Source: Montifringilla adamsi (taxonomy: Eukaryota > Chordata > Aves > Passeriformes > Passeridae). Taken from it: 64,000 bases of DNA. The notes below the pieces were generated by a model that was not told the origin of the DNA, did no database searches, and saw only the letters and a program-made list of their open reading frames with translations. The stretch is taken from assembly GCA_017590115.1 (NCBI GenBank), contig JAGGNK010007004.1, forward strand, positions 9,112,418-9,176,417. The letters are read 5' to 3'. Below are positions 1 through 13,564 of the stretch, one piece after another. Both the position numbers and the translations under genes were made by a program. How positions within the stretch are numbered: position 1 is the stretch's first letter; each line of letters opens with the position of its first letter.

Positions 1-3000
1 CTGTTTCACTTCATCTCAGTCAGAGCAGATGGAGATGCCATTTCCTTGAATGAATTAAAGGACATTAATCTGTGCTTCACACAAAGTTTCATTAAGAACA
101 CCTCTGTGCAGTATCAGGGGAGAAACCAGTTGTAAGAACCAAAAAAAATCTTAGACCACCTCTTTTTTTTCCTCCCCCTGTAGAACAGGAATTAGCAAGA
201 AAAAGAACTGAGAAACCAGTATATGGGCATTTCCTAGGGACTGATAACTAGAAAAACACAATTAGAACTGTGGCCAAACATGAGGGACTTTATTTGAAAA
301 ATGAAGGCTTAAAAACCACTTTTATTTTCCAGTTTGTCCAGTCCTCATGTGGCTGCCATACAGATTGAAGGGGTAGCATTTTTTGAAGTAATCCAGTTTC
401 CCTTTAAATTTGCCACAGTGAAAGTAGTTTTCAAGAACCTCTTGCCAGTTTTTAAAACATCATGATGGCTATTTCTCAAGAAATGGCTGAAGTCATTGCT
501 ATTCTGAGTGATTACAGGACAGTGGTATGGGAAATCTCATAACTGACTCAACGTCAGTTTGGGTACATGTAAGAAATGGGATTTCTAGGTAATACATTTC
601 TGGTGCTATTAGGTAAATCCTGCTCGGAACTGGATAAATATAATCCCAAGGATTTGGTGTCCTTCCCAGATTTCCTTCTATTCTTCCTCCTCTCACTGCC
701 TCTTGCCAGCCTGTCCATCAAAAAACCCAAACAACCCACTTTTCTTCACCTGTATGTTCACCATTTGCTGCTACTCCCCCTTTCTGAATGGCATTTGCAG
801 GAAGAAGAAAAGAAAAGATGTTTCCTTGTGGCATTGTTTAAGGCTGAGGAGAATGACAAGCATAACCTGTTGGTTAATGGAGACACTGTTTATTCTAAGA
901 TGTGGTTCATATTATGCAAGAGAAGCAAGTAGTTCGCTGCAGACTTCCCTTCCACTCATCTGCTTGGGCCAAATTCTGCTCCCTTGCTCCAAGTAATTGT
1001 ATGAACTAAACGCAGAGCTTTTCTCCCTGGAGTCATAGGGATAGGATTTTTTATCCAAAAAAGAGATATCAGGAGAAGCACTTAGAGAGCTAGTGGAGAA
1101 TTATCTGCCACAGTTATTTTACTGTTTGTTGAAACTGCTGGCCTGCTGAGGTGGTCCTTTCTGCAGAACTACATTTGTTGTGAGGAAATAAGAATCAGTT
1201 ACAAATCCTCAGAAATGGAAAGAAGAACAGAAAAAGGGATTGAAAGAATGAAATGCCATGGCCCACATGGCTCCTGCCAGACACAGATGATGCAGGCTCA
1301 AGGGATTGATCTGAAGGAGACAAAGCAGGGATTTGCTCGGGGATCTTGCAGCCTCTGTTTGAAAGTTATGGTTGCTGAGCAAAGCAGTTTTCCAAACATT
1401 GGAGCAGTTCCTAGCTCTATCCTATTGAAACCTGGACAAAGAAATGAAGCAAAGGAGAGAGGAAGGGCAAGAAGGAAGATTTGCTGATTTTCAGGACATA
1501 TTAGATGTTTCCTATGCTACTTGTTTTCTATGCAAGTATCTCTCAGTGAGGGTTTAAACTTGGAGTCGTAACACGGGTGACAGGTCTGTGTGCAAGTAAA
1601 GTTAACGAATTCCCATTTCTCTCACCTTCCAAATCATCTTCTGATGTCAGATCTCTTCTCAGGAGGTAAATTAAGGTAAACCTCAAACACATTATGTGCC
1701 AGGATCGACAGAAGTAAGGTAGCACATTTCCTTCCTTCTGAGAGTTTCCTGGAGATGCCTTTGAGCAGCTGTTGTTTACACTAGATCTACTGCAATGAAT
1801 CCTTTCTTTTACTGACCCTAAATGTCCTTTGCACTGGAAAGACCAAACTGTCATGGAACTCAACTCATTACTGGTTCCAAACACTGTTAAAGACAGAAGA
1901 TCTGATTTGCATCTCTGGTATCAAAGTTCAATCAATCAAAGTTCAGCTGAATTATCCTCACAGTTGTTTGTGTTTTTCTATTTTCACCTTTCTCTGAAAG
2001 TAAGCTCAAAAGAAGAGAGCCAAACTAAGAGTTTTTCTAATCTTTGGAAGAGCGTACTGGACAGAAAGACTTTAAGAATTTTAGTGCTGCTGCTCAGACT
2101 GAGGAAATGGAGAACTTACAGAAGTTACTACATGGATACTTTGATTTAGTCCGTGCTTCCAAAAGCTGGATGTGCATGATTCTAAATAAATCTTTTGCTG
2201 TTTAAAGAGCTTTTTAGTATAATTTAATATCTCAAACTAATTCAGTACATTTGGGAATTGTTAGTCCTACCGTACAAATTGCTAACGTTACCTTGGGAGG
2301 AAAAGGAGGTGGAAAGTAAAGACCTAAAATGTCCACAGAGGTAAAGATCAGATCAGAACAAAGCTGAAATGTTTCATTGCAGTTATTAATTACTTTTGTA
2401 CTTGTATGAATAAGTAGTGCCCATGCAGAAGTGGCCTAGACCCCACTAAAAACAATTGTGAAGATGGCATATCCCAAAAATGGGAAAGACTTTATACCTA
2501 GTCTGGCATGAGGCAGGTTAAAAAGCTGATCAATTTGTTTGTAGGGCTTCCAGGAGAATCAGTCCACAAAGTGCTACTTTAGATTGCACATGGTGAAAAT
2601 TATTGGATTATGTTTTCAAAATACTCAAAATTTTATGTTAAATGATTCAGAAATTTTCACCCATAGCACAGTAATTCCCTGTGCATCAATTGTATATCTG
2701 AATATCTAAAACATTTGCCTAGATGTGGTGATCAAGTTGATGGGTAAAAAATCTAAGGTTGGATCAGGGAGAATAAGCAATAGTAAATGTGGAGATAAAC
2801 TCAGCTGAGTAATTAAAAAAATTGTACATATGTGCACAGATTACAAACAATTAATTTTTAGAAAGCTTTTAAGTATATTTTTCCTTCTTTTTTTAGCATA
2901 TAATATCCTATCTATTGTAAATACATGTGAAACTCAAGAGCAGAATAAAATAGCACAGACCTTCCAGGCTAGGCTATTTTTGACTATTTTTTTAGAAGAA

Positions 3001-3539
3001 ATTTACCTACACTGGTCTTTGTGTTTTAATTAGTTTTATTTTGGGCTCTGACATAGCTAGAAGCAACAGTTGTGTGTTTCATTGGGATGCTGGGAAATTC
3101 TCTCTTCCAAAAGATATAAAGTTCACTTATCTAACCCTGGAGGGCTTTAATTTATCAGACTTTAAGATAATTACCTGTTTATATATATATATTTGTACAT
3201 GTAGGTACAAAAGCTGTGGCCTGTGACAAAACCCTGCCCAAGCTGAGCCTCCTGCAAGAATATCAGATTCTTTTGTGGTTTCCATCTCCTATATTAAAGA
3301 AGATGGATTTGTGTGTTAGAAGCAAATTATGTGGCTGAAATTTAATTACTCTATTGGAACCCCTTCCAAAACAAAGGAGAAAATTTTCAGAATGTCTTCT
3401 GAAGAATGAGATAAAGTTGGTATTTGAAAGGATCACAGAGGCACTATAGGTAAGAGGTTACAAATTGAAAAAAGTCAATAATAATACAATTCCAAAAAGG
3501 TCAAAATTCCTGCTAGGCTGTGTGAACCATTTCCAGCTC
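1..3539. other. Non-coding DNA, no gene recognised
   Basis: AT-rich sequence with stop codons in all frames. The longest open frames (for example 1829-2149 on the plus strand and 1543-1884 on the minus strand) match no family I recognise and are of a length expected by chance. A short TA dinucleotide run lies near 3181-3192. I see no CR1 tail, tRNA or promoter in this stretch. Confidence 0.6.
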
Positions 3540-3990
3540 TGATTTTTCACAGGCTGAAAAAGTCAGCAGGACAGCTGCAAAAATTATTGGAGTCTTAAGA
3601 AAAAGATAATGTAGAGAAAAATGGAATGAACTATGGATGAATAGTCTACAGAAAAAAAAAAAGAGTCAGCTCATCTTGATATACACAAAAATATCTGTAA
3701 AGACAAAGGAAATAACTTATTTTCTTATGTCTTTACTGGATAGGACTAAAATAGGGCAAACTCGATGGGGGAGTGCTTAATCCAGATACTAGGAAAAAAA
3801 CCTTCCTAATGTTAGGAAGAATTGCTTCTGGAGTTTACTGACTGTGAGCAGAGACTGGAGATGCCTCAGCTGAGTTGAAGTTGCTTGGTCCTCTTTTGGG
3901 CAGCAGGAAATATTCCGCAACCCACCCAGGCCTGTTCCAGAACTATTTTGTATGACTTCACTGACATTTTGACATATAATCTCCTGACAA
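3540..3990 (+). mobile_element. Possible ancient, highly diverged CR1 LINE relic
   Basis: The part around 3780-3870 resembles the region of CR1 that reads 'GATATTAGGAAG..TTCTT..' followed by a '..GAGATGCC' block, in plus orientation, but with many differences and no recognisable 3' octamer tail. The 5' boundary is a guess. This could be an old CR1 subfamily or chance similarity. Alignment to avian CR1 consensus sequences would settle it. Confidence 0.3.
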
Positions 3991-6900
3991 TTTTTCCACA
4001 AAGTATTTTACAGTGATTTGGTCCCAGGTAGTGAGATTATGCAGAATCACTCTTTTATCACCCATTTTTAATATTCCTGAGACATGCAAATTTCTACTCA
4101 TGGATCTGTTGTATTTTTTTCACAGAAGGTTCTGTGTCCATAAAGACAATATAGAGTGAGTTTAATATCTGTGCTTATGCAAAGCACAAAAACAGGAGGG
4201 GAAGTTGGTTAAAATGCTGTCTTAATAATAAAACTTCGGCTGAAGTGTAGTAAGATAGTTTATAGCTGTGACACAGTGTTTCAGTTCATCTAACCATATG
4301 TAAGTTCTTCCCTTGGCCTCACTAATGTTCCCTAAGCTTAAGGTGAGTTAAGCTTTGTGATTTGACTGTCTATAAATGCATCTCCATGAGTACATGGTCT
4401 TGTTAGCTGTCAGGAATTTGATAGGATCATGCTCATTTTTCATGCCTGTGGGACATGAATATTGTCCCTACAGTTCAAGACATTGTCATACCTGCCTCTT
4501 GGCCCCAGTGGGACTATGATTATGAGTTTCCTTGAGCTGAAATGACATAAAAACATAAATGAGAAATATTACCTTTTCATTTTATTTAATGGAAAACATC
4601 CAGAAGTGCTCCTTTGGGAGACAGCCCTGAAATGGCTAATTTTACCTAGTAAGCTTCTAGGACTGAAAAACAAGTGTGTATGGCTTCAACTCTTGCAACT
4701 TTGGGAGGAAGGAGAGATGCTAAACCTTCTTTTTTCCTAACTTTTTAGCACCAGAAAGTCTTTCTGGTATCATGCCATAAGCAAGTACCACATTATTTTC
4801 AGTTATGAGCGAAGATAGGCTGCATAATTGAGATGCAGACAATAAAAATAGTTACTGATTCAATGAAATGCTCAGGTCTGCATGCTGGGGTGTTTTAAAT
4901 ACAGTCAATAACAGGAAATACATGACTGCTGGAGTAGGACAGATCGAGTGACTTGGTGTGCATCATACCTGCTAAATGCTTTTGGAGATCCAGGCGGCGT
5001 GTGAGGACCTTGTTCTTCCACCTTGAACGTGCACATTTCTTGCCTTCTTTGAAAGCTACTCTGGGTTTATCTACATGGTGTTTTCCAGGCTGACAGGAGT
5101 CTCTTTGGGCCACTGAATGAGCCACCATGGAGCTTCCATGAGCTCAGCTGGGAGAGAAGCATTGTTGTCTTTGGCCCAGCAGCCTGAGCTGTGCTCAGCA
5201 CTGACCACACTCTGGTCACTGGCTGCCTCTGCTCTGGGCAGCTGGGAGAGCCAGCAGGCTGGGCTGGCAGCTGCTCAAGGCACATGTAATACTGGCTCTG
5301 GCCTGCAGACCAAATGGCATGTCGGCATTCCCACCATTTTAGCTTAGGAAGTTGGGAAAAGCCGAAAAAAGAGGGTTGCTCAAAGTTTTAAAGAAGCGGT
5401 TGAGTGTATGTGGCACTGCTGTGAAAAGGCACAGGAGGTGAATGCATAGTTTCACAGGCTGAGTAATGGTTTACTGAGGTGTAAGTAAAAGATAGGGTGG
5501 ATTTGTGTAACTACAAGCTTACCTTTCAGATCTTGTGCTCCTTCACTTGAGATTTCCTCTGCTCAGTACAAAAGCAATTGTGCATTGTGTGGTTTCTGTA
5601 TTGTCTGTTGGCATGGAGCAGAGCCAAGCTTCCTCAGGTTTGCTGGGCAACCAACCACGATTCTATTGTTCTTCCACCAGTCAAGGAGGATTTTCATAAC
5701 CCTTGGTGTGCTAGATATCTATGTGTGAAATCTGATTTTAATCTGTCTCTATAAACACACCAACATATCTCTCACTATCCCTCAGGGCGTTAATGCCTGA
5801 GGTAACGTCTGGATTCCGTGCTCCTCCCTGCATTGCTCCCTGCTTCCTCTTTCACACAAAAGCTTCTTGGCTCAGAGGGTTTAGTCCCTCATCCCCACCA
5901 GATTTTTTATGCAATTTCTCTTTGCTCACACGTGGTAAATGCCTCCCATGCACCTGCAGAAGGAGCAGATGGCAATTTTTCTGATGTGCCCTTGTGGCCC
6001 CATAGTAACACCTCTCACAGAGAAGGAAGAGCCTTTAGGGTCCTTGGCAAGACTGTGGTGTGCTTTGTGCCATGCTGTGCCTAGACTGCCTGGTGACCAA
6101 AGCTGATCTGGAATCTGTCATGAAAGAGTTGAACATGGTACCAATGTGCTGGTGTGCATTCTGGGGTCAGAGGTTTGGCAAAGCTAATCACAGTGGGAAA
6201 AAAAAGAGCTTTGCCACCCTAGGTCTTTAACCTAAATCTTTACTATCACAAAATCTAAAACTTTACCTGGTGCTACCAACCCTCTCTTGAATCCCTCGAA
6301 GAGTAAGAAATAACAAAATGGCCTTGCTTGTGAACACATCTTATTTCAACAGAAATACATTCCAGTTCATTTTTTGTTTCGTGTTGAAAACAAAGATGAG
6401 CACATAGAAAGATTAGCTCCACTTCCAGATGATAAAGCAAAATGGATGTCTACTTTTGGTAGGTTTGTGCTACAAATTTCCTTTTTTGGCCAATATGCAG
6501 GTGGTATATCCTTGTTACACTACCCAGCTTGCAAGCCTGGATCTTTAATTAGTGCTGTACCTGCACAAGCATCAGGGTCTGTAAATCTACAAGGTGGCGA
6601 CTGAAACTTGGGCCCATTGCGCTAATTAAGAACTCACTCTTCTGGTAGGGAGAGGTTAGATTGTTTCCAGTGAACCTAGCTAGTCCTTCTGTCGTAACAA
6701 GCAGTGCCCAGTCTTGCACACGTGTGTTGTAACACCTTATCATCACCCTCTCATTAATGCAGGAAAAGCACAGAATGCAGAAGGGTTTTTCGGGCGCGTG
6801 TTGTGTAACTCAGCACTGACATACATCCCATCATCGCTCCTTGGGGAGGGCAGCAGAGAGGGGCTGCTGTTGAGATATTTGAATTTGGGCCATCTCTCCA

Positions 6901-9510
6901 GAAATAAAGTCCCCTCTGTTTCACATCAGGTAGGGCATGAAAGTTTGGCTCTTTCAGTGAATTAACTCCGTGTTAGAGAAGAAATCATCAGCAAAGGGCA
7001 GCATGTAAGAACGAAGAGTTAGATGTTGGTGCTAACCCACAATAAAAGATCTCAAAACTGCAATATAAGCTGTGGAGGGGTTCAGATTTGCTTCAAGACT
7101 AAAAGTACAGTGAAGATAATTAACTAGGCTTCTTTAAGTCCTCTGGGAAAGTGTTTCCTGCTTGGCTAAGGTTAAGAAAGCTACAAGTTTGCAGACGTGT
7201 ACAACTGAAAGCGATGGTTCTTGAAGAGACAAAGAAGCTTTTGCAGCTGATGGAAGTTCTAGCCTCTTTCTCACTGAACTTTCCAGAATTCCCCATTGAT
7301 TTGAAGGGCAGCAAAATCTGGCTCTAACTACTAAAGCCAGGCAGACATTTAAGAACCACAATGTCACTTGGTGTAAGCTACACTTTATTATAATAATTAT
7401 TGTGTTGCTTAATGGCAAATGAATAGTATTGACTCTTACAAAATGTGTTTTTCTTTGGAAATGTTTATATTGTCATCCAGAAAGGGGGTTGCAAGAAAGA
7501 TCTGCCCTACAACTGTTAGTGTTTCTTAGGACTTAAGAAGACCTTAGTGCCTAAAACTGAGCACATAAGGCAATATACACAAACTTCATTGTACAATAGC
7601 AAAAGACATTTAATGTGGCCACTTTCATCGCACCTCTTTGCAAAGGAATTTTAAGGAATGGCAACACATGTTGATCTAACCACGCAATTGAAAATATATT
7701 GAAAATATTAATATATATCACATTGCTTTCAAATAAGAAGCAAAGTAAATTAATATGTAAATCCTATGTGACTGAGAACAGGATGAGAGCACCCTCTGGA
7801 ATGATTTTATTATCTGGCAGATATATAAGATTCTACCTATCTTGTGGAATGTTAAACATGGAGCAGACCATGGCTTTTCCTTCCTCTACCCATGGTTATG
7901 GCCACCAGGAAGGCATGTCTGAAAGAATTACACTGGGATAGGAAGGAATTACACTGATGGGATAGCTGAATATTTTGGGTGTCAATGTGACATGTTGTCA
8001 AGCACATTCTCTAAGCTGGGGATGGCAGTGAGAAGTAAAACCCTTTTTTCCAGTTTAATTCAAGTATTGAGAGTCCAGAAGGGGACAAGAGTTTTCCAAA
8101 CCACAAGTAATTTTGATGAAGGAAGCATGGAACTCTGGCATGAGCAGGGCAACTCACCTGCTTCCCAACATTGTGCCAAGAGAGGATCAAGTTTGGAGAA
8201 GCTTAGGGAAATTTGCAGGGGGACAGGAGAAGGTGAAAAAGGGCGCTGGAGGTGAGGCAGAACAAAGTCACAGGGCCATGACACCAAGGTGGAGTCAATC
8301 CTACCAGAGGATTTGCTGCAAAACCCTGTTTTGAGCACAGCCTCTAGCAGAAGAGACCAGAGACAGCCTCTACGTCTGGGCCAGAAAATAGAAGTGTAAT
8401 GTTGATAAATCAGGTGTTTCACAGAGGAGACAGGAGAATGATGAATGATAAATGGTAAACAGAAAGGATCTCCTACTGCTCAGTTTAACAAAAAGAATGA
8501 CATGGAAAGACTTGTTAGCAGATTATATGCACCTAATTGGAAAGGAGAAATATGCTAATAGAGAGAACATGCTCCTGAAGACAGGATCTTAATGTGATTA
8601 TGTTGAACATGAATGAATGAATCCTGGAAATGGAGCGTGAATTTTGGAAACAGTGTATCAAACATTTCCATGGATGGAGTTGTGTAAATCATCAGATAGC
8701 AATCAGTCAAAAATCCTTACAAAGACAGACAGATAGGTGTAGATTGCTGTCTCATTCCTCATTTCACATGGCTATTTAAAACACCAATATTACAGCATTT
8801 CTTTTTTATCAGCCTCTGAAGATTGATGCAAAGAAGTGGAAAATGCTTGCTATACTTGCCTAAAGATTTACATTCTTACTAACTCCACAGAAGCAGTGCC
8901 CCTAACAGGAAGAGAATGCCTTTTCCAGATATGTTTCCTTCAGCACACCCTGTGTAGGAAATGCAGGTCTCAACTCCAGAAAAATGGGTAATTTATAGAA
9001 GAGGCTGATTGCTTTACAGCATGAAACTGAAATCTACATTTCACTGAAACAAGTGGGCTGTTCTTGGAGTGGGACTGCTACAGTGATAAATCCTAAAGAG
9101 CTGTGGTAACATGGATCCACTCTAACAGCTGTAAGGTTTTACAATGTTTACAGGTAGCAGTGGCCAGTGAATAAAACAGAGCCCTTTTTGCTGCCAGCAC
9201 TTTCATTGATCTGGTTGTTAACTAGAATTTTTTGATTTGTCAGAGCTATTTCAGAAGGCTGAAAAAAGTGAGGGAAATGTCCCTAAACAAGGCATGAAAG
9301 GCTTTTCCATCAGAGTAACATTTATTAATCTTAAGAATGGTCCAAGTAGAATCAAGACATATTCTTTTGCTCCATATCAGCGAGAGATGACATGAAACAC
9401 ATTGAAAAATTGTCTTGATTCTGAGAAGAAGATGTGATCACATACTTGTATTCTTTAAGAAATATTTTCTTTGTCTAGAAAGCCTTGTTACCTTGAATGG
9501 CAAAGCTACC
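3991..9510. other. Non-coding DNA, no gene recognised
   Basis: Mixed AT-rich and moderately GC-rich sequence. The more GC-rich patches (about 4960-5340, 5790-6080, 8040-8350) give open frames on both strands, but none has a recognisable domain, a convincing start context with splice signals, or similarity to a family I know. A perfect short palindrome at 4750-4768 is described in the findings. Confidence 0.55.
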
Positions 9511-9526
9511 TTTTCTTCTTTTTTTT

Positions 9527-9581
<55 letters not shown>

Positions 9582-9646
9582 CCCCTTTTTTTTTTNNNNN
9601 NNNNNNNNNNNTTTTTTTTTTTTTTTTTTCTTTTTTTTTTTTTTTT
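9511..9646. repeat. Poly-T tract interrupted by an assembly gap
   Basis: The tract is almost pure T, with a few C interruptions and a CCCC block just before the gap. Bases 9596-9611 are N (16 bases), so the true length of the tract is unknown. Frames through it read as poly-Phe or poly-Lys and are artefacts. No retroelement body is recognisable next to it. Confidence 0.95.
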
Positions 9647-12600
9647 CCCCATGTTTGCATTCTAGGAACACTTAACCACCTGCAGAGATCTGATTGCAGG
9701 GCTGGGATCTTGTTTCAGCTGCTTGTGTTTACACTTTTTACCAAAATGAAAGTTTATTCCAGAGGTTTCAAGTATACAACCAGTTAATAGGGAGATCACC
9801 CTGTAATCACGCAGGACCATTTACAAGAGTCCTCCAGTTAAAGAAAAAAAGCTTTGTTAGGGAGGAAAGAAATACTTACCTACAAAGCTTCTGAGGAGTT
9901 ACCATCTGGGACATAATCACAAACAAATATTACTTTTCCCCTTGAGAATCTAAGTTGGTTATGCTGACACATGAAATTGAGTACTGAGAGTGTGACTGTT
10001 TGTATTGTCCTATATGGAGATGATTATATATTATGTATCGCACACTGTATAGGATTTTATCACGTATTTCTTTTGTCCCATTTGTCCTTAAAGCAGAAGA
10101 AAGAACCACAGCCATTTCAGGTAGTTAATCTGTGCCAGGAAACCTGCTGATATTTCAATCTATATATTTCTTGTTCATCAGCAATATGCAAAATTACTGG
10201 GCCAAGTTGTGGCTGATATAGATGGCAGTCATTACACACCCAGTTTAATAGAAAGGAAAAAACCCATGCATATTGAAAGGAATGCCATAGCAATTATCAA
10301 AGAAATACACAAATAAATACTGCACAATCTTTTCCCTTTGACCCATTATCGCTACAGATTGCCTCCCTATGGAAGACTGTTATTTGTCCCAAATAAACAA
10401 AATCCACGCCATATGCAATAAACATGCTGAAGAAAACCTGCCTCTACTGGAGGAAACTGAGAGCATGATAATCCACTAAATAAACAAAGTCTCAATTATG
10501 GCTATTAGCTTCAAAGGAGAAAGCCATTTCTACTCAATTTAAAATAATCATAACACCTTCCCTTGCATTGGTTTGGAAGAAAAGCAAAGAAAGCAAAGAA
10601 AGCAAGCAGCACCTTTGCAAAAAAGGTTTAATGTATAATTAGAGACAGTAGCTCTAAAAATGTAGCTTTTAAAGATATTTTTTATGTATCTGAATAATTC
10701 TGTTTATGAAGTATCTGGGTCTATTTCTATTCTTTTGTAAGTAGAAATCAAGCACAGAGTCTCTTCATCCACTGAGGGTCACAGCAAGAATAAGACCTTA
10801 ATAGGTATATCAATGACTTCATCAATTATTGTCACTAATGCTAAACAAGAATATTTCAGCATCTACATTCTTAACAAAATACAGGAGTGAATTTCTGAAT
10901 TACAGGTTTATCTCCCTCTGTATTCTGTTCATCCATACATACAACTTGTCTACCTCCCTGTCTTTTTATTATCTTTCATTTTACCTCTGAGCTGTTCTCA
11001 AGATCCACTGGAATTCGAATGGGGGGATGGGGGGGAATTGTTCCCCTTCACAACAGCTGGGTGCATTCAAGCAAACTGAATGAGCCTTCCTTACCCCAAA
11101 GATATGGAACAAAGGGATTGAAAATTGCTGTGTGGTCAGGATTTCTAGCCAGAAGCTTTTGAAATGCCAGGCAAACAAATGCAATATCTAATGTCAGAGC
11201 TGATGTTGCATCACAAGTCATTGGGAAGACATTTAGTGCTCTTCTCTCCATTGTTTGTTGTTAGAAGAGTGGTATTTACTGTTGCACCTTCATGCCTGCA
11301 AGCGCACATAAACTCATCCTCTTTTTATTATCCTAATACTTCTGTCATTCACAGTATGATTGAAAATTTCCTGGAAGGACAAATCCCAACTTAGGGAGGT
11401 GCCTTTTGTGGGTTCCAAAAATGTCAGCTTACATTTGGTTGATTCATAATTGTGGAACAGGCATTTCTCAGCCCACAATTTGAATAGTATAGGAGGTTTG
11501 GGTTGAGTTTTTTTTTAGGGGAGGCATTGGAAACTGGTCAAACCCCGACATTCAGTAGCACAAAGCATTGTGGTGTTTCACATCCACGATTTAGCAGAGT
11601 CCAGACTCTGTGGCTACATGAAAAGAAGTCCCTCCATTTCCTTCTGTGTGTGTGTGTGCTGGGGAGTGCTGACAAGGATCCAGCAATGGGGATGACACTC
11701 CGATCCCACCTCGGTGTGTAGGGGAGGAGTGATGAGAGACATGGGCTGTGCTGGCACTTGGGCTCAGGAAACCCTGCAGGGGCTCATGGTGCCACCTCCT
11801 TGTCCCACCTCAGCGAGCTGAGAGGCAAGAATCCCAATTTTACAGAGGGATATTCTGAGGGAAAAACCCCACCTTTTTGCTGTGGATTACCCAGAGAGAA
11901 GAGAACAGCTGTTGGAAGGTGCCAAGAAGTATGGAATGGTAGAAGTAGTCCCAGAAGAGGGAGGTGAGTAGGGAAAGGCCAGATGAGGTTTTCAGAAGCA
12001 CATAATAAATTGTGAAGCCATGTTATAACTATTATGCAGTGCATGGTTCTTCACTTTATCTTGCTGGGAGGATGACACCATGAATACATTTATGCACGTG
12101 GTGTATATAATATTTACAAAGACACATAAAACACTTCTGTAAACAGGACCCTATTTAGAGATACATGCCCTGCTGTGTTTTGAAGTACTGCTGGCTTTTT
12201 CTTTTTCTTATTAATTTGGTATTATATTTATTAGTATAAAGATAGCAGTGGAATGAATAAATGTTCCTCAGAACTGGAATAGCTTCATCCTTGGCTGCTT
12301 ACAAGTTTTGCACACTTGTATAAACCATCCGGTATCAAGTTCAAAAGGAACTGTATCAGTGACTGAGAAAAATCAAAACAGATGCTCATTACATTTGTCT
12401 AAGATAAAATTAACTGAACCTGTCATATTTCGTGGGTAATGCTTCTAATATCTGCAGAACAAAGCAAATACACTTAATTCATTACAGCCTTTAGTTTATA
12501 GGTCAGATATGGCCTTTCAGAGCTATTGTGTTTGTGTTTAAAAAGCTTAGATTTAAGTTTGAAAACAATAAAACTGGAAATGTTTATTTTTGTGGCCTGA

Positions 12601-13014
12601 GATAATCATCCTCCCTGAGTTTCTGTTATCTAATTCAAGGTTTACTCTTGGATGGAATAACCAGACTCAGCACAAATAATTCATATGGGGAAAGGGAACT
12701 CATGAAGGGTATTAATGAATTTAACTCTTACCTCCTGATAGTGGAGGAACCTCTATCTTAAATAGATCTGTGCCAGAAGAAAGACACGCCCATGTGTCTC
12801 CAGAAGACGCATCTCTCTTCATTGCTGTACAGTTTGACTTGATTGGAAAAATTGTTCTTTCTGCTGGTGTGCTGACAGGTCTGGGATAGTGGTCTTAGTT
12901 CTTCATGCCTCAAATTTTCCAAACAACAGAACAACCCAAATGTTTACCTCTTATCAGGTATCTCACCATTGTCTGCCACCCCCATATCAAATTTGGGGTG
13001 ATCCCACCATGGCT
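9647..13014. other. Non-coding DNA, includes a conserved-looking AT-rich block
   Basis: No gene is recognised. The stretch from about 10100 to 10620 is repeat-free and rich in homeodomain-, Fox- and Sox-like AT motifs, a texture typical of conserved non-coding elements; conservation cannot be seen from one sequence. A G-rich patch at 11021-11037 has two runs of six to seven G. The more GC-rich part at 11500-12000 holds open frames in both directions but nothing recognisable. Confidence 0.5.
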
Positions 13015-13564
13015 GTAGTCCTTGAGATGACAAAGGCTGAACACATCCAGGGATGTATGAGCAGGAGTGTTGCCAGTGGGTGATTCCTCCCTTCTGCCCA
13101 GCCCTTGTGAGGTGGCTTCTGCACTACTGGGTCCAGTTTTGGGCTTCCCATGCAAGAAAAATGTTGGCATATTGCAGTTAGTCCATGGAGATATGAAAGG
13201 GGCAGTGAGAGCTGGAGTTGTTTGCCTTGACGAAGAAAAGGCTGAGTTGAGGATGGGAGGGATTTTCCTTTTTGTCTTCAAGTACCTAGAGAAGAATTAT
13301 AGAGAACACTAAACTCTTCTCAAACATGTGCAGTGAAATGCAACAGATTTCAGGAGGTCCTGCTTAGACATAAGAAAAATGTATTCACTTGAGAAAGGCA
13401 CAACCCTGGAAAAGGTACCTACACAACCTGTTGGATTTCCTTAAATCTTTAAAACTCAGTCAGACAAGTCCCTGAGCAGCTGAGTTTATTTACAAAACAG
13501 ACATCAGGAGGCTTGTCTAGGGACTTCCAGAGGCTGCTCCCAACCTCAGCTGTCTTGTGACTCT
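13015..13564 (+). mobile_element. CR1-type LINE, 3' portion, diverged
   Basis: In plus orientation the sequence follows the order of the CR1 3' end. First comes a block resembling 'GACAAAGCTGAACACATCC..GGATGTAT..AGCAGGAGTGTTG'. A 'GGTGATTCCTCCCTTCTGCCC' block with 'CTGGGTCCAGTTTTGGG' follows, and the element ends in a 'CCCAACCTCAGCTGTCTTGTGACTCT' type 3' tail. It is 5'-truncated and has many substitutions and small indels, so it is an old copy without coding capacity. The 123-codon minus-strand frame across it (12910-13281) is an antisense shadow. The 5' end is approximate. Confidence 0.75.

Noticed and set aside
1829..2190. 106-codon plus-strand frame followed by AATAAA as a small gene
   Set aside because: AATAAA is common in AT-rich DNA, and there is no promoter, splice signal or recognisable protein.
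11021..11037. G-rich patch as a G-quadruplex
   Set aside because: It has only two long G runs separated by AT, not four runs with separate loops.
12910..13281. 123-codon minus-strand frame
   Set aside because: It is antisense to the plus-strand CR1 at 13.0-13.6 kb.
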